From Betaproteobacteria bacterium (GTDB lineage: Bacteria > Pseudomonadota > Gammaproteobacteria > Burkholderiales > SG8-39): a stretch of DNA of 33,226 nt. The stretch is taken from the NCBI GenBank assembly GCA_009693345.1, contig SHXL01000005.1, forward strand, positions 1 to 33,226. The letters run 5' to 3'. Both the position numbers and the translations under genes were made by a program. The notes below the pieces were generated by a model. The model was given only the letters and a program-made list of their open reading frames with translations, did not search any database and was not told the DNA's origin. Positions 9,381 to 17,245 of this stretch are shown here, in pieces; positions within the stretch are counted from its first letter, which is position 1; the number at the start of each line of letters is the position of its first letter.

Positions 9381-9410
9381 CGGATAGGAAAATCGGTTCA
9401 TCCGGGTTTT
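9381..9410 (+). repeat. 30-base dispersed repeat, copy 1
   Basis: Starts with CGGATAGGAA and ends with TTCATCCGGGTTTT. It matches 33065-33094 at 29 of 30 positions; the only difference is A versus C at the tenth base. It contains the short inverted pair CGGAT/ATCCG. In the second copy it lies directly in front of an ISL3-like transposase gene. It is therefore probably an insertion-sequence end, here left without its element, and it abuts a truncated reading frame on the - strand. Confidence 0.75.
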
Positions 9411-9591
9411 CAAGTCTTCCATGCAAAAAGCCGGAACCCTCGACCAATTGAATGTGCAATGCATAGCGTATGTCGCGGTTGTGCTTCGCGCGCCACTGCG
9501 CGAGTTGCAGCGATACGCCGGGCTCGATCGGCGGTGCCGGTTGGGCGAGGGTGGTCACCAGGAACAAGAGCAGCGGGAGTAGCCTGCGCAT
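9411..9591 (-). pseudogene. N-terminal stub of a secreted protein, possibly an M1-type metallopeptidase
   Basis: The frame starts at the ATG 9591 with a signal peptide (MRRLLPLLLFLVTTLAQPAP) and continues GVSLQLAQWRAKHNRDIRYA. This resembles the first strand region of M1-family aminopeptidases ('GVS..LA..RA....vrY.L'). After about 61 residues the frame enters the 30-base repeat, so the gene is cut there; the zinc-binding HEXXH part is missing. It follows the sigma factor gene by ten bases on the same strand. The family call is tentative; the truncation at the repeat is clear from sequence. Confidence 0.45.
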
Positions 9592-9601
9592 CCTCCCCAG
9601 T

Positions 9602-9919
9602 CTAGCGCCCCGCCGCGGCGTCAGGAACTGCCGCCGTCCTCGCAGCCGGTAATTTTTTCACCGCACGACGCAGAAACGCCATGCGCTCGCGGCTCACGCG
9701 GCGGATCGCGTCGATGATCTTGTGCTTGAGGATCCCGGTCAGCCAGGTGCGCAGATTGGAGCGGCCCGTGAAGCTCGCTTCGGCGTTGAGCGCGGCAAGC
9801 AGCGTCTCCTGCACCACGTCCTCGACCGCATCCACATCGCGCAATTGCAGCGCGGTGAAGCGCACCAGGTAAGGGCGCTGCTGCTCAACAAGGTTGCGGA
9901 ATTCGTTAGGCACAGGCAT
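9602..9919 (-). CDS. ECF-type RNA polymerase sigma factor lacking region 4 (truncated)
   Basis: 105 residues. Region 2 is complete: YLVRFTALQLRDVDAVEDVV (2.1-2.2), then FTGRSNLRTWLTGILKHKII and DAIRRVSRE (2.3-2.4, -10 recognition). After this the usual linker and the HTH region 4 (-35 recognition, about 60 residues) are missing; the chain ends in an Ala/Arg-rich tail and a stop. Related sigma factors are about 180-190 residues. A protein with region 2 alone is unlikely to work as a normal sigma factor. It lies beside another truncated gene, in line with a deletion here. No anti-sigma gene is visible. Confidence 0.7.
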   Translation of the reverse strand: MPVPNEFRNLVEQQRPYLVRFTALQLRDVDAVEDVVQETLLAALNAEASFTGRSNLRTWLTGILKHKIIDAIRRVSRERMAFLRRAVKKLPAARTAAVPDAAAGR

Positions 9920-9976
9920 CGCGGAGGCTGATAGTACTTCTTGAGGCTGCAGTGAATCGGGGTGGCCTCGAGTGCA

Positions 9977-11191
9977 TCATCGGTGCCCAACGTTGGTATC
10001 GCTTTCCTCTCCCGGCAGCAGGATCACGATGCTTGCGGTGCAGGCAGCGATCCCGGCCATCACCATGAGGATGGTTCCAAAGCCCAGGCTTTTGACCATC
10101 GGCCCCAGTGCCCACACCGCGATCGAGCTAATCGAAAACGAGACCGCCAGGCGCATGCCGGCCACCCGCGAGCGCAGGCGATCGTCCACGTAGCGCACGA
10201 TCATCGCGTCGGTGAACGGAATGGCGCCGAAAATGAAGGCCATGCTCGCCGTGAGCAGGACGAAGAGCCACCAACCTTGGGCGTTGGCGGCCGCGAACAG
10301 CAGTGGAATCTGGCCGATCACGATCCAGAAATAGAGGGGTTTCAGGGCAAACCGGTCGATCAGCCGGCCCACCACCACCTGCGCGATCGAAGCTACCGCA
10401 TAGACCACGCCGAGCAGGATGCCCAGCGTCGCCGGATCCTCGATGATGCCGCGAAAGCGCTCGGTGATGAGCTGGCCGTTCCCGTTGGTGGTGAGGTTGA
10501 ACAGCAGGCTGGCGGTGATCGCCGCGGTCGTCATCACCAGGAAAGCGCGCGCCAGTGCCGCCGGTGACAGCGCCACCTTGGCGCCTCCCTTGCGCGTGGC
10601 AGGCGCCTCGGTTTCACGCGGACATACCGCCGCAAAGGTCAGGCCGCAAGCGATCGACAGCACGCCGGGAATCGCGAATGCGGCGCGCCATCCAAGCCAC
10701 TTGATCAGGAAACCGGTGAGAAGCGCTGCCACCGCGATGCCCAGGTTTCCTGCCAGGCCGTTGACGCCGATGGTGGCCCCCGGATTCTTCGCATGCTGGA
10801 CCAGCATCGGAACGCCCACCGGATGATAGATCGAGGCGAAGGCGCCGAGCAGGGTCAACGCGCCGGCAAGCTGCCAGGCGTTTTGCGCCATCGACGTGAT
10901 CAGTGCTGCGGCGCCCATGCCGGAAAAGAAGATCAGCATCATCACGCGCCGGCCCCACAAATCGCCCAGACGGCCGGCTGGCAGCGCACCGATGCCGAAC
11001 AGGAAAAACGCGCCGACGCCATAGGGCATCAGGTCTTCCCATTTAGCGAAGCCGAATTCATCTGCGATGGTCGCCACCGAGGCGGCGAAGATCAGCAGGA
11101 ACATGTGGTCCACCGCGTGCGCCACGTTGAGCAGCACGGCAAGCGGGCGCGAGTTCTGCAATGATACCGGGGACGGCGTGGGGTTGGTCAT
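9977..11191 (-). CDS. Major facilitator superfamily transporter
   Basis: 404 residues with about twelve transmembrane segments in two halves. The MFS loop 2-3 motif is visible as GRLGDLWGRRVMML near residue 73 (G-x3-D-x2-G-R-R pattern). The matching position in the second half reads GRLIDRFALKPL near 272. An inner-membrane secondary transporter, possibly related to the NarK/fosmidomycin-resistance-like group; the substrate is not predictable from sequence. A monocistronic - strand gene, with a decayed Bug gene starting on the opposite strand just beyond its start codon. Confidence 0.88.
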   Translation of the reverse strand: MTNPTPSPVSLQNSRPLAVLLNVAHAVDHMFLLIFAASVATIADEFGFAKWEDLMPYGVGAFFLFGIGALPAGRLGDLWGRRVMMLIFFSGMGAAALITSMAQNAWQLAGALTLLGAFASIYHPVGVPMLVQHAKNPGATIGVNGLAGNLGIAVAALLTGFLIKWLGWRAAFAIPGVLSIACGLTFAAVCPRETEAPATRKGGAKVALSPAALARAFLVMTTAAITASLLFNLTTNGNGQLITERFRGIIEDPATLGILLGVVYAVASIAQVVVGRLIDRFALKPLYFWIVIGQIPLLFAAANAQGWWLFVLLTASMAFIFGAIPFTDAMIVRYVDDRLRSRVAGMRLAVSFSISSIAVWALGPMVKSLGFGTILMVMAGIAACTASIVILLPGEESDTNVGHR

Positions 11192-11238
11192 GGCTACAGT
11201 ATGCCTTGCAGCGCCTTCATCGGCAGATAGCGCCGCGC

Positions 11239-11716
11239 CACCTCGCGGGCGAGCTCCTGAAAATCGCCGCCGGGATCGATCTCGTCCACATTCCCTACAA
11301 GGGCGCGGCGCCGGCAGTCGCCGATCTGCTCGGCGCCCAGGTCCACACGGCGATCGTCAGCCTGCCAGCGGCGATTTCTCATGTGAAAGCTGGCAAGCTC
11401 ACAGCGCTTGGGGTCACCAGCGCGACGGGCTCGGCTATCGCGCCCGAGGTGCCGACCTTCGCTGAGGCCGGGTTGGGCAGCTATGAACTGGAGAACTGGT
11501 ACGGTCTGCTCGCCCCCGCGCGCACACCGAAAGACATCGTCGAGCGGCTCAACCGCGAGACCGTGAAAGCGCTGCCTGCCCGAGGTGAAGGAACGCTTGA
11601 ACAGCCAGGGCTTCGAGGTGCGCACCAGTTCGGCCGAGGAGTTCGCGGCCTACATCCGGTCCGAGATGGTGAAGTGGGCGGCGATCGTCAAGACCTCGGG
11701 CGCGAAGGCCGATTGA
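11239..11716 (+). pseudogene. Bug/TctC-family solute-binding protein, truncated and frameshifted
   Basis: The C-terminal half of a Bug protein is recognisable. RHLAGELLKIAAGIDLVHIP and YKGAAPAVADLLGAQ are the conserved central motifs, followed by KLTALGVTSATGS, VPTFAEAGLGSYELENWYG and PARTPKDIVERLNRE. Near 11577-11583 the frame shifts by one base. The rest (EVKERLNSQGFEVRTSSAEE, then a normal Bug end to TGA 11714-11716) is in the next frame. The signal peptide and the N-terminal half are absent, replaced by sequence adjoining the MFS gene start. It is therefore a dead gene with both a 5' deletion and a frameshift. Confidence 0.85.
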
Positions 11717-11979
11717 TGCGCGACCTCGCCCTCTTTCGCGAAGAGGCGTTCCGCGCCGCGGCTCGCGCGGGCACCGAGGCGGGCGCCGCGACGGACCCGG
11801 AAGAATCCCTGCTCGCGATCACCCGCATCCTGCCCGAGCTGCTGGGCGACAGGCAGCAGCATCTGCGGCCCGGCAGCCTGAAGGAAGGCGAAAAGCAGCA
11901 GCCCGCCGGGCGCTCGCACATCGCAAAGCGGAATGCCGTGTCCTCGGCGCACATCCGGCCCCGCGACCGGACTACTTGA
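11716..11979 (+). CDS. Unrecognised small open frame between Bug pseudogene and dctM
   Basis: 87 codons from an ATG overlapping the pseudogene stop (TGATG). The first 50 residues (MRDLALFREEAFRAAARAGT, then a helical, Glu/Leu-rich stretch) could fold as helices; the rest is low-complexity and polar. I recognise no family. The opposite strand also has an open frame here, which is common at this GC content, so this may be non-coding remnant DNA. Otherwise I see nothing in 11717-11971. The frame runs a few bases into the convergent dctM gene. Confidence 0.2.
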   Translation: MRDLALFREEAFRAAARAGTEAGAATDPEESLLAITRILPELLGDRQQHLRPGSLKEGEKQQPAGRSHIAKRNAVSSAHIRPRDRTT

Positions 11980-13255
11980 AGACGTCGGTCACCAGCATAT
12001 CCGGCAGCCAGGTTGCCAGCCCAGGGAAGAAGATCACCAGCAGCAGTACGGTCAGATCGCCGATGAAGAACGGAATGGTGCCCTTGATGACGTCGGGCAG
12101 CGAAATCTTCGACGTGCCGCTCACCGCGAAGAGGTTCAGGCCGACCGGGGGCGTGACGACACCCGTTTCGACGTTGAGCGTGAGTATGATGCCAAGGTGG
12201 ACCGGGTCGATTTTCAACGCATAGGCGATTGGAAATACCACCGGCACCGTCAGCAGCACCATCGCGACCCCGTCCACGAACATCCCGAGGATCAACAGCA
12301 CGAACATGTAAGCGAAGATGAACCCGAGCGGCGTCAGCCCCCAGCTGGTCACGGTTTCGGTGATTTTCTGCGGCCAGTACATGTTCGCCGCGAGGAACTG
12401 AAACACGCCCACGCTGCCGATGAGGAACAGGATCACGGCCGTCAGGTTCAGCGAGCGGCTGGCGACGGGCAGAATCTGCTTGACGAACGCGCGCCGGCCG
12501 GTGACGAGCCCGTAGAGCAGCGCGTAGCCGCAGGCGGCGGCGGCCGCCTCGGTCGGCGTGAATACACCGCCATAGAGCCCGCCGAGAATGACCACCGGCA
12601 TGCCCAGTGCAGGCGCCGCACGCAGAAACTCCTTCCATATCCGGTTGCGCTCGAAGGTGCCGCGCGGCAGCTTCAGGTACAGCGCGATGATCATAACGGT
12701 GATCATATTGCCGGCCGCGAGCATCAGTCCCGGAATGATGCCGGCGAAAAAAAGGCGGGTGATCGAGGTCTCGGTGACGATACCGTACACGAGCAGGATG
12801 ATGCTCGGCGGTATCAGCATGGCGATGCCGCCGGCCGTTGCCACCAGCCCGCCCGCGAGCCAGTCGGGATAGCCGCGCTTTCGCATCTCGGGAATGGCGA
12901 TGACACTCATCGCGGCCGCCATCGCCACGCTGGAGCCCGAGATGGCGCCGAAAAGAACGCATGCCAGCACGGTTGCAACGCCGAAGCCGCCCGGCATCCA
13001 GCCCACCAGCGAGTCGGCGAAGCGGAACAATTGCGCGATCAGGCCGGTGCGCTCCATGAGGAAGCCGGCGAAGATGAACAGCGGGATCGCCATCAGCTGG
13101 TAGCGCGCGATGAAGCTGAAGAACTGGCGGAAGATGACCGTCGGCTCGAGCAGCGGGTCGAACATGATGAAAGCCGCGACCGAGCTGCTCAGCGCGATGC
13201 CAATAGGCACGCTCAGAACGAGCAGCGCGAACACCACAATCCCTACGATATGCAT
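11972..13255 (-). CDS. dctM: TRAP transporter large permease (DctM family)
   Basis: 427 residues, the usual DctM size, with about twelve to thirteen hydrophobic segments. Family landmarks include PLFIFAGFLMERTGLIAQLF near residue 57, FGAISGSSVAMAAAMSVIAI near 106 and the C-terminal ETGVVTPPVGLNLFAVSG. It forms the Na+-coupled elevator transporter of the TRAP system in the inner membrane. Last gene of dctPQM, 34 bases after dctQ, and it ends beside a region of gene remnants. Confidence 0.93.
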   Translation of the reverse strand: MHIVGIVVFALLVLSVPIGIALSSSVAAFIMFDPLLEPTVIFRQFFSFIARYQLMAIPLFIFAGFLMERTGLIAQLFRFADSLVGWMPGGFGVATVLACVLFGAISGSSVAMAAAMSVIAIPEMRKRGYPDWLAGGLVATAGGIAMLIPPSIILLVYGIVTETSITRLFFAGIIPGLMLAAGNMITVMIIALYLKLPRGTFERNRIWKEFLRAAPALGMPVVILGGLYGGVFTPTEAAAAACGYALLYGLVTGRRAFVKQILPVASRSLNLTAVILFLIGSVGVFQFLAANMYWPQKITETVTSWGLTPLGFIFAYMFVLLILGMFVDGVAMVLLTVPVVFPIAYALKIDPVHLGIILTLNVETGVVTPPVGLNLFAVSGTSKISLPDVIKGTIPFFIGDLTVLLLVIFFPGLATWLPDMLVTDVFK

Positions 13256-13289
13256 GCCCGTCCCATTTTGCCGCGCTCGATTCGCCGAC

Positions 13290-13841
13290 TCATTCCGCCG
13301 TCGCCTGATGGTGCGACTCTTCTTCGGGCACGCTGCGGCCGCGCAACTTCTGGATCCCGAACCAAACTTGGAACAACAAGGTCACCGACATGAACATGAA
13401 ACTGATCAGCAGCACCGCAAGGAAAGGCCACATGGGAAACGCGAGGCTTTCGGTGCGGGTTTCGTAGTGAATGCTTTCGCGGACTTCCGGGATGCCCCAC
13501 CAGAAAACCGCGATCATGAACAGCAGCGAGAACGCGCGTGCCACAAGCCTGACGATCTCGGCCGCGCGCCGCGCGCGTGGCCCCACCGTGTCCAGCAAGT
13601 CGGGGACTACGGTGACCGTCAGATGCTCGTTGTGGCGCTGCGAGATGCTGAAATACAGGAACACGGCACACAAGGTGAACAGCGTGACGGCGTCCTGCTG
13701 CCACTCGAAGGACGCGCCGATCAGGTAGCGCCGGCCCACCTCCAGCAATGCCAGCAGCGTGCTGCCGACGAGCACCAGCGCGGCGGCGCGCGCCAGGATC
13801 CTGTCCTGGAACGCGCACCAGATCGCGTAAGCCTTCCGCAC
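13290..13841 (-). CDS. dctQ: TRAP transporter small permease (DctQ family)
   Basis: 183 residues from a GTG start 18 bases after dctP. Four hydrophobic segments (near residues 18-35, 52-65, 92-110 and 135-160) fit the DctQ four-helix topology; LVGSTLLALLEVGRRYLIGA is a typical DctQ first-helix region. It stabilises DctM and helps dock the binding protein. The start is uncertain because GGAGG directly abuts the GTG, but no better in-frame start fits between it and the dctP stop. Confidence 0.88.
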   Translation of the reverse strand: MRKAYAIWCAFQDRILARAAALVLVGSTLLALLEVGRRYLIGASFEWQQDAVTLFTLCAVFLYFSISQRHNEHLTVTVVPDLLDTVGPRARRAAEIVRLVARAFSLLFMIAVFWWGIPEVRESIHYETRTESLAFPMWPFLAVLLISFMFMSVTLLFQVWFGIQKLRGRSVPEEESHHQATAE

Positions 13842-13859
13842 CCTCCGCCGCTCGGCGCG

Positions 13860-14987
13860 CTAGCGGATCACGATCTTGGCGGCGTGTTTCGAGCAGTCCA
13901 GCTTCTCGATCCACGACGAGCCGACCGGATGCTGCTTGGAGAGTTCGCGACCCTCCTTCAGGAAGGTGTCAACCCACTGACTCGCGGCGGGAGGGGTCTT
14001 GCTCTTGATGAAACGCGACGGTGCATCGTCCATGGAGCCCGTAATCGCAGCGACTTCCGTCGGGTTCATCCAGTACACGCCGGGCTTCGCCGGGTCTTTG
14101 GTGCCGTACTTGTCGTAGGTCATCTTGTCGACACACCAGTTGAGCTCCTTCTGCAGCTGGATTGTCTCAGCGACGAGTTTCTCCAGCGCCTGCTGGGTTG
14201 CCGGACTCAGCCGGTCCCACCAGCGACGGCTCGCGCTCACCATGTAGTAGTCGCTCGTGAAGGCACCGGCACCGCCGGTGGTGTAGAAAGGCGCCTGCTG
14301 GCGCACAGCGAGCCAGCCGCCGATGCTGGTTTGCAAAGCGTCGATGACGCCGGATTCCAGCGCGCTCGGCACTTCGCCGAACGACATCACCACGGGGCTC
14401 GCTTTCCAGGCCTCGAGCGAGGCATTCTCGACCGGGCCCATGCTGCGGATTTTCCGGCCGCTGAAATCGGCGGGGCTGATGAAGCGCTTCTTGCCGCCCA
14501 CCCCCATGCCGAAGCTCATGTGCCCGGCGCCGAATACCCGGATCAGCTGGTTCTTCTGCAGCCGGTCGACCAGCATCTGGTAGGTCTTGGTCTTCTCCAG
14601 ATTGTCCACCGCGCCGACGGTGGTCAAGATTCCCGGGCCGACCATCGTCATCATCCACGGATCAACCGGCGCCGCCTTGCCCATCTGCAACCAAGACATC
14701 TCCAGGTTGCCCTGGCGCATCGCCTCGAACGCTTCAGGAATGCTGTACAACGCTCCGGCGAAGTAAAGGCGCGCCTCGCTGCCTGGAATGACTTGCGGCA
14801 GGCGCTCGCCGAAGTGCTGCATCGCCAAGCCCGCCGGATGCGGCGCCGACGGGACATCCGCAGCAAAGCGCAGGATCACGGGTTTGACCGCCTGCGCGTG
14901 GGCCATCCGGTCGGGCAAGCCGGCCGTCGCTGCGAGCGCAGCCACCAGCGTCGCAGCTGCAGCTTTCATGGATAGACGTCGCGTCAT
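13860..14987 (-). CDS. dctP: TRAP transporter substrate-binding protein (DctP family)
   Basis: 375 residues. The N-terminal signal peptide ends AHAQA near residue 33. The body has the DctP pattern: FAADVPSAPHPAGLAMQHFG, FGERLPQVIPGSEARLYFAG, then FSGRKIRSMGPVENASLEAW, which contains the conserved Arg that salt-bridges the ligand carboxylate, and FGEVPSALESGVIDALQTS. It binds an organic acid in the periplasm for DctQM. First gene of the transporter operon, divergent from sodC. A good GAGGAGGAGG lies unusually far (about 15 bases) before the ATG. Confidence 0.92.
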   Translation of the reverse strand: MTRRLSMKAAAATLVAALAATAGLPDRMAHAQAVKPVILRFAADVPSAPHPAGLAMQHFGERLPQVIPGSEARLYFAGALYSIPEAFEAMRQGNLEMSWLQMGKAAPVDPWMMTMVGPGILTTVGAVDNLEKTKTYQMLVDRLQKNQLIRVFGAGHMSFGMGVGGKKRFISPADFSGRKIRSMGPVENASLEAWKASPVVMSFGEVPSALESGVIDALQTSIGGWLAVRQQAPFYTTGGAGAFTSDYYMVSASRRWWDRLSPATQQALEKLVAETIQLQKELNWCVDKMTYDKYGTKDPAKPGVYWMNPTEVAAITGSMDDAPSRFIKSKTPPAASQWVDTFLKEGRELSKQHPVGSSWIEKLDCSKHAAKIVIR

Positions 14988-14992
14988 GTCGT

Positions 14993-14998
14993 ATTTTA
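14993..14998 (-). promoter_or_regulatory. Possible -10 TAAAAT close to the dctP start
   Basis: TAAAAT on the - strand ends five bases before the dctP ATG, a spacing expected for a leaderless transcript. The purine-rich GAGGAGGAGG further upstream would then not be transcribed. Both readings remain open. Confidence 0.3.
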
Positions 14999-15084
14999 TG
15001 AGCCTCCTCCTCAGAAGGTGATCGCGACACAGGCTTTCACTCGGGCGCGGAACCGGGTAGATTCTAGCCCAAAGGAGGAAGCAT

Positions 15085-15600
15085 ATGAGAATGATGTTAG
15101 CCGCTACCGCCGCTGCGCTGTTGTCGGCCTGTCAGACCATTCCCGACGAACCACTGCGGGCGACTGCTGCGCTGCAGCCGACCAAGGGCAGCAAAGCTTT
15201 CGGCGAGGCCACGTTCGAGCAGATGGGCGACAAGGTCCGCGTGATCGTTTTTGCGCAGGGCCTGAAGCCCAACCAGGAGCACGGTTTCCACATTCATGAA
15301 GTCGGGGACTGCGGTTCTGGTGACGGCATGAGCACCAAGGGCCACTTCAATCCGCACGGCAAACCGCACGCGCAGCCAACTGCGGGCGAGCGCCACGCCG
15401 GCGACCTGCCCGCGCTCAAGTCAGGCAAGGACGGCCGCGCGAAACTCGATGTGATGATGGATGTGATCCTGGTGGGGCCGGGGCCGGCGAGCGTCGTGGG
15501 CCGCGGCCTGATCATCCATGCCGACCCCGACGACTACAAGACTCAGCCGACGGGCAACGCGGGCGCACGCATTGCGTGCGGCGTGATCAAGGCCGGCTGA
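15085..15600 (+). CDS. sodC: Cu/Zn superoxide dismutase, lipoprotein form
   Basis: 171 residues. The ATG at 15085 follows AAAGGAGGAAGCAT. The N-terminus MRMMLAATAAALLSACQTIP has a lipobox (LSAC), so it is probably a lipid-anchored protein facing the periplasm. Metal ligands are visible: HGFHIHEVGDCGSGDGM (HxH copper ligands and the structural disulfide Cys), GHFNPHGKPHA, ERHAGDLPAL (zinc ligand region), GRGLIIHADPDDYKTQPTG (copper His and active-site loop) and NAGARIACGVI (second disulfide Cys). It converts superoxide to hydrogen peroxide and oxygen. No functional link to the neighbouring transporter or lyase genes is evident. Confidence 0.95.
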   Translation: MRMMLAATAAALLSACQTIPDEPLRATAALQPTKGSKAFGEATFEQMGDKVRVIVFAQGLKPNQEHGFHIHEVGDCGSGDGMSTKGHFNPHGKPHAQPTAGERHAGDLPALKSGKDGRAKLDVMMDVILVGPGPASVVGRGLIIHADPDDYKTQPTGNAGARIACGVIKAG

Positions 15601-15602
15601 AC

Positions 15603-15740
15603 CGGCCCCCCGTCGCGAGCAACAGGCCCGCGCTGGCGATCCCAACTACGCCGAGCGCGATCGGCGGCGAACTGCTCGAACGCATGCTCGGCATAGGCGC
15701 ATCAGAGTTCGAGCGGCTGCGCGAATCCGGGATCGTCTAA
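15603..15740 (+). pseudogene. C-terminal remnant resembling a family III CoA-transferase
   Basis: An open stretch with no start ends in ERLRESGIV and a stop at 15738-15740. Together with the preceding GGELLERMLGIGASEF, it resembles the usual end of CaiB/BaiF CoA-transferases ('LLG....EI..LR..GVV'). No other part of the enzyme is present. Its stop overlaps the stop of the convergent citE-like gene. The family assignment from so short a piece is tentative. Confidence 0.35.
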
Positions 15741-16654
15741 GCCGGCTTGAGCTTGCGAATGGCAGCGCTCGCCGCCAGCGTGCGCTGGGCGCGGTAGACG
15801 ATCGGATAATCCACGAAGACGCCGTCCACCTGTATCGCGGCGAGGCCCGCGCTTTCCGCTTCTTCGAACGCTTTCACGATGCGCTGTGCGCGCTCGACCT
15901 CGGCGCCGGTCGGCGTGAAGACTTCGTTCACCACCGTGACCTGGTCGGGGTGGATGCACAGCCGCCCCTGGAATCCCATGCGCAGACTGCGCTCGACCGA
16001 ACGCCGCAGGGCCGCGGCATCCTGCAGGTGGATCCACACGGTGTCGATCGGCGGCTCCAGCCCGGCCGCGCGCGAGGCGACGATCAGCCGCACGCGCAGC
16101 TCGGACAACTCTTCCTCGCCCGGCGTCCAGGTCATGCCGACATCGTTGGTGAAATCGCCGGCGCCGAAGCTGATGCGTTTGACCCGCCAGGCGCCCGGCG
16201 TGTCCTTCAGCGTGCGCGCGGCAAGGATGCGGTCCAACCGCGAGAAGCCGGCCGCGGTCTCGATGATGGGCATGAGGTCGATCCCGCCCACGGGCAGACC
16301 GCGCTCACGCTCGAGATTGGCAAGCAGCCAGTCGATAGTCCGCAGATCGGCGGCCGACTCCACCTTGGGCAGCACGATGCCGTCGACGCCGGGCCCCACC
16401 ACTTCCATCAGATCGCCCAGGCACCAGGGCGTGCCGATCGCATTGACGCGCACATAACCCTTGCACTGCCTGGGGCGCGACAGCGCCTCGACAATCGTTT
16501 TGCGCGTCGCCGGTTTCTCGGCGACAGCCACCGCATCCTCGAGGTCCAGGATCACCGCATCGGCGCCGAGCGCGAGCGCCTTCTCGACGCGGCGCGAGTG
16601 ATTGCCCGGCGCGAAGAGGAAACTGCGTAGGACGGCAACATCGGTCTTTGCCAT
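15737..16654 (-). CDS. CitE-type acyl-CoA lyase (HpcH/HpaI aldolase family)
   Basis: 305 residues from the ATG at 16654, which has GAGG upstream. An alternative TTG at 16681 would overlap the previous gene by 17 bases. Landmarks are RSFLFAPGNHSRRVEKAL, GADAVILDLEDAVAVAEK (Mg2+/CoA site), RVNAIGTPWCLGDLMEV (substrate Arg), GIVLPKVESAADL (Glu ligand), LMPIIETAAG, FGAGDFTNDVG (Asp ligand) and GFQGRLCIHPDQV. These are the CitE/malyl-CoA/citramalyl-CoA lyase signature. It would cleave a 3-hydroxyacyl-CoA dicarboxylate into acetyl-CoA or propionyl-CoA plus an oxoacid. Last gene of the twelve-gene operon, where it probably does the final carbon-carbon cleavage. Confidence 0.88.
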   Translation of the reverse strand: MAKTDVAVLRSFLFAPGNHSRRVEKALALGADAVILDLEDAVAVAEKPATRKTIVEALSRPRQCKGYVRVNAIGTPWCLGDLMEVVGPGVDGIVLPKVESAADLRTIDWLLANLERERGLPVGGIDLMPIIETAAGFSRLDRILAARTLKDTPGAWRVKRISFGAGDFTNDVGMTWTPGEEELSELRVRLIVASRAAGLEPPIDTVWIHLQDAAALRRSVERSLRMGFQGRLCIHPDQVTVVNEVFTPTGAEVERAQRIVKAFEEAESAGLAAIQVDGVFVDYPIVYRAQRTLAASAAIRKLKPA

Positions 16655-16664
16655 GAAGAGAGCC

Positions 16665-17231
16665 TCAATACTCTTTGACAAGTGAAAGTATGGTTCGGAA
16701 CGCCGGATGGTCGGCGTGCTTCAACCACTCGAAGAGCGCCATTTCGGTGCTTGCAAGCGTTGCACCCGCATCGCGCAGGCGGTCAATCGCTGCTTGCCGG
16801 TCCTCTTGCCGGCGCGAACCGACGGCATCGGTCGCCAGCCAGCAGTCGTAGTCCGCCTCCAGCATGCCGAGCGCGGTCTGCATCACGCAGACATGCGTCT
16901 CCATACCGGCGACGAGGATCTGGTCGCGTCCGCTGTCCTTCAGCGCCAGGCGCAGCCCCGCTTCGTCCATCGCGGAAAAATGGCGCTTGGCGATCACATG
17001 TGATGCGGCGACCAGTCCCCTGATCGCCGGCAGCGTCGCACCGAGCGCCTCGGGGCAGTGTTCGGTGAGGAACACTGGAATCTCCAGCGCCTTCGCGCCC
17101 TGTACCAGCGCGCTGCAACGGCGCTCGATACCTTCCGCGCCAATGACATGCGGGGCGAGTCGCGCCTGCACGTCGACCACCACCAGCACAGCGCGATGAT
17201 GTTCGATGCGATGCGCGCGCGCCGTCGGCAT
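16665..17231 (-). CDS. Isochorismatase-like cysteine hydrolase
   Basis: 188 residues. The catalytic triad of the family is visible: Asp in AVLVVVDVQARLAP (residue about 20), Lys in VIAKRHFSAM (about 83) and Cys in VAGMETHVCVMQTAL (about 114), with the cis-peptide just before the Cys. Members hydrolyse isochorismate, nicotinamide or N-carbamoyl amides, or have unknown amide or ester substrates. This one is closest in length to the YcaC-like/phenazine-type hydrolases. It sits 14 bases after the HpaB-type gene and 10 before the lyase gene. It may remove an amide or ester group from a pathway intermediate. Confidence 0.87.
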   Translation of the reverse strand: MPTARAHRIEHHRAVLVVVDVQARLAPHVIGAEGIERRCSALVQGAKALEIPVFLTEHCPEALGATLPAIRGLVAASHVIAKRHFSAMDEAGLRLALKDSGRDQILVAGMETHVCVMQTALGMLEADYDCWLATDAVGSRRQEDRQAAIDRLRDAGATLASTEMALFEWLKHADHPAFRTILSLVKEY

Positions 17232-17245
17232 GGGAATCCGGCTGC

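Noticed and set aside
11194..11625. - strand frame ending two bases before the MFS start, which could be an upstream coupled gene
   Set aside because: The + strand carries clear Bug motifs over the same bases; the short C-terminal stretch on the - strand is not recognisable and is probably chance.
11933..13393. 486-codon + strand frame opposite dctM
   Set aside because: Composition is His/Gln/Arg-rich with no hydrophobic core, typical of an antisense shadow in GC-rich DNA; the - strand encodes a clear DctM.
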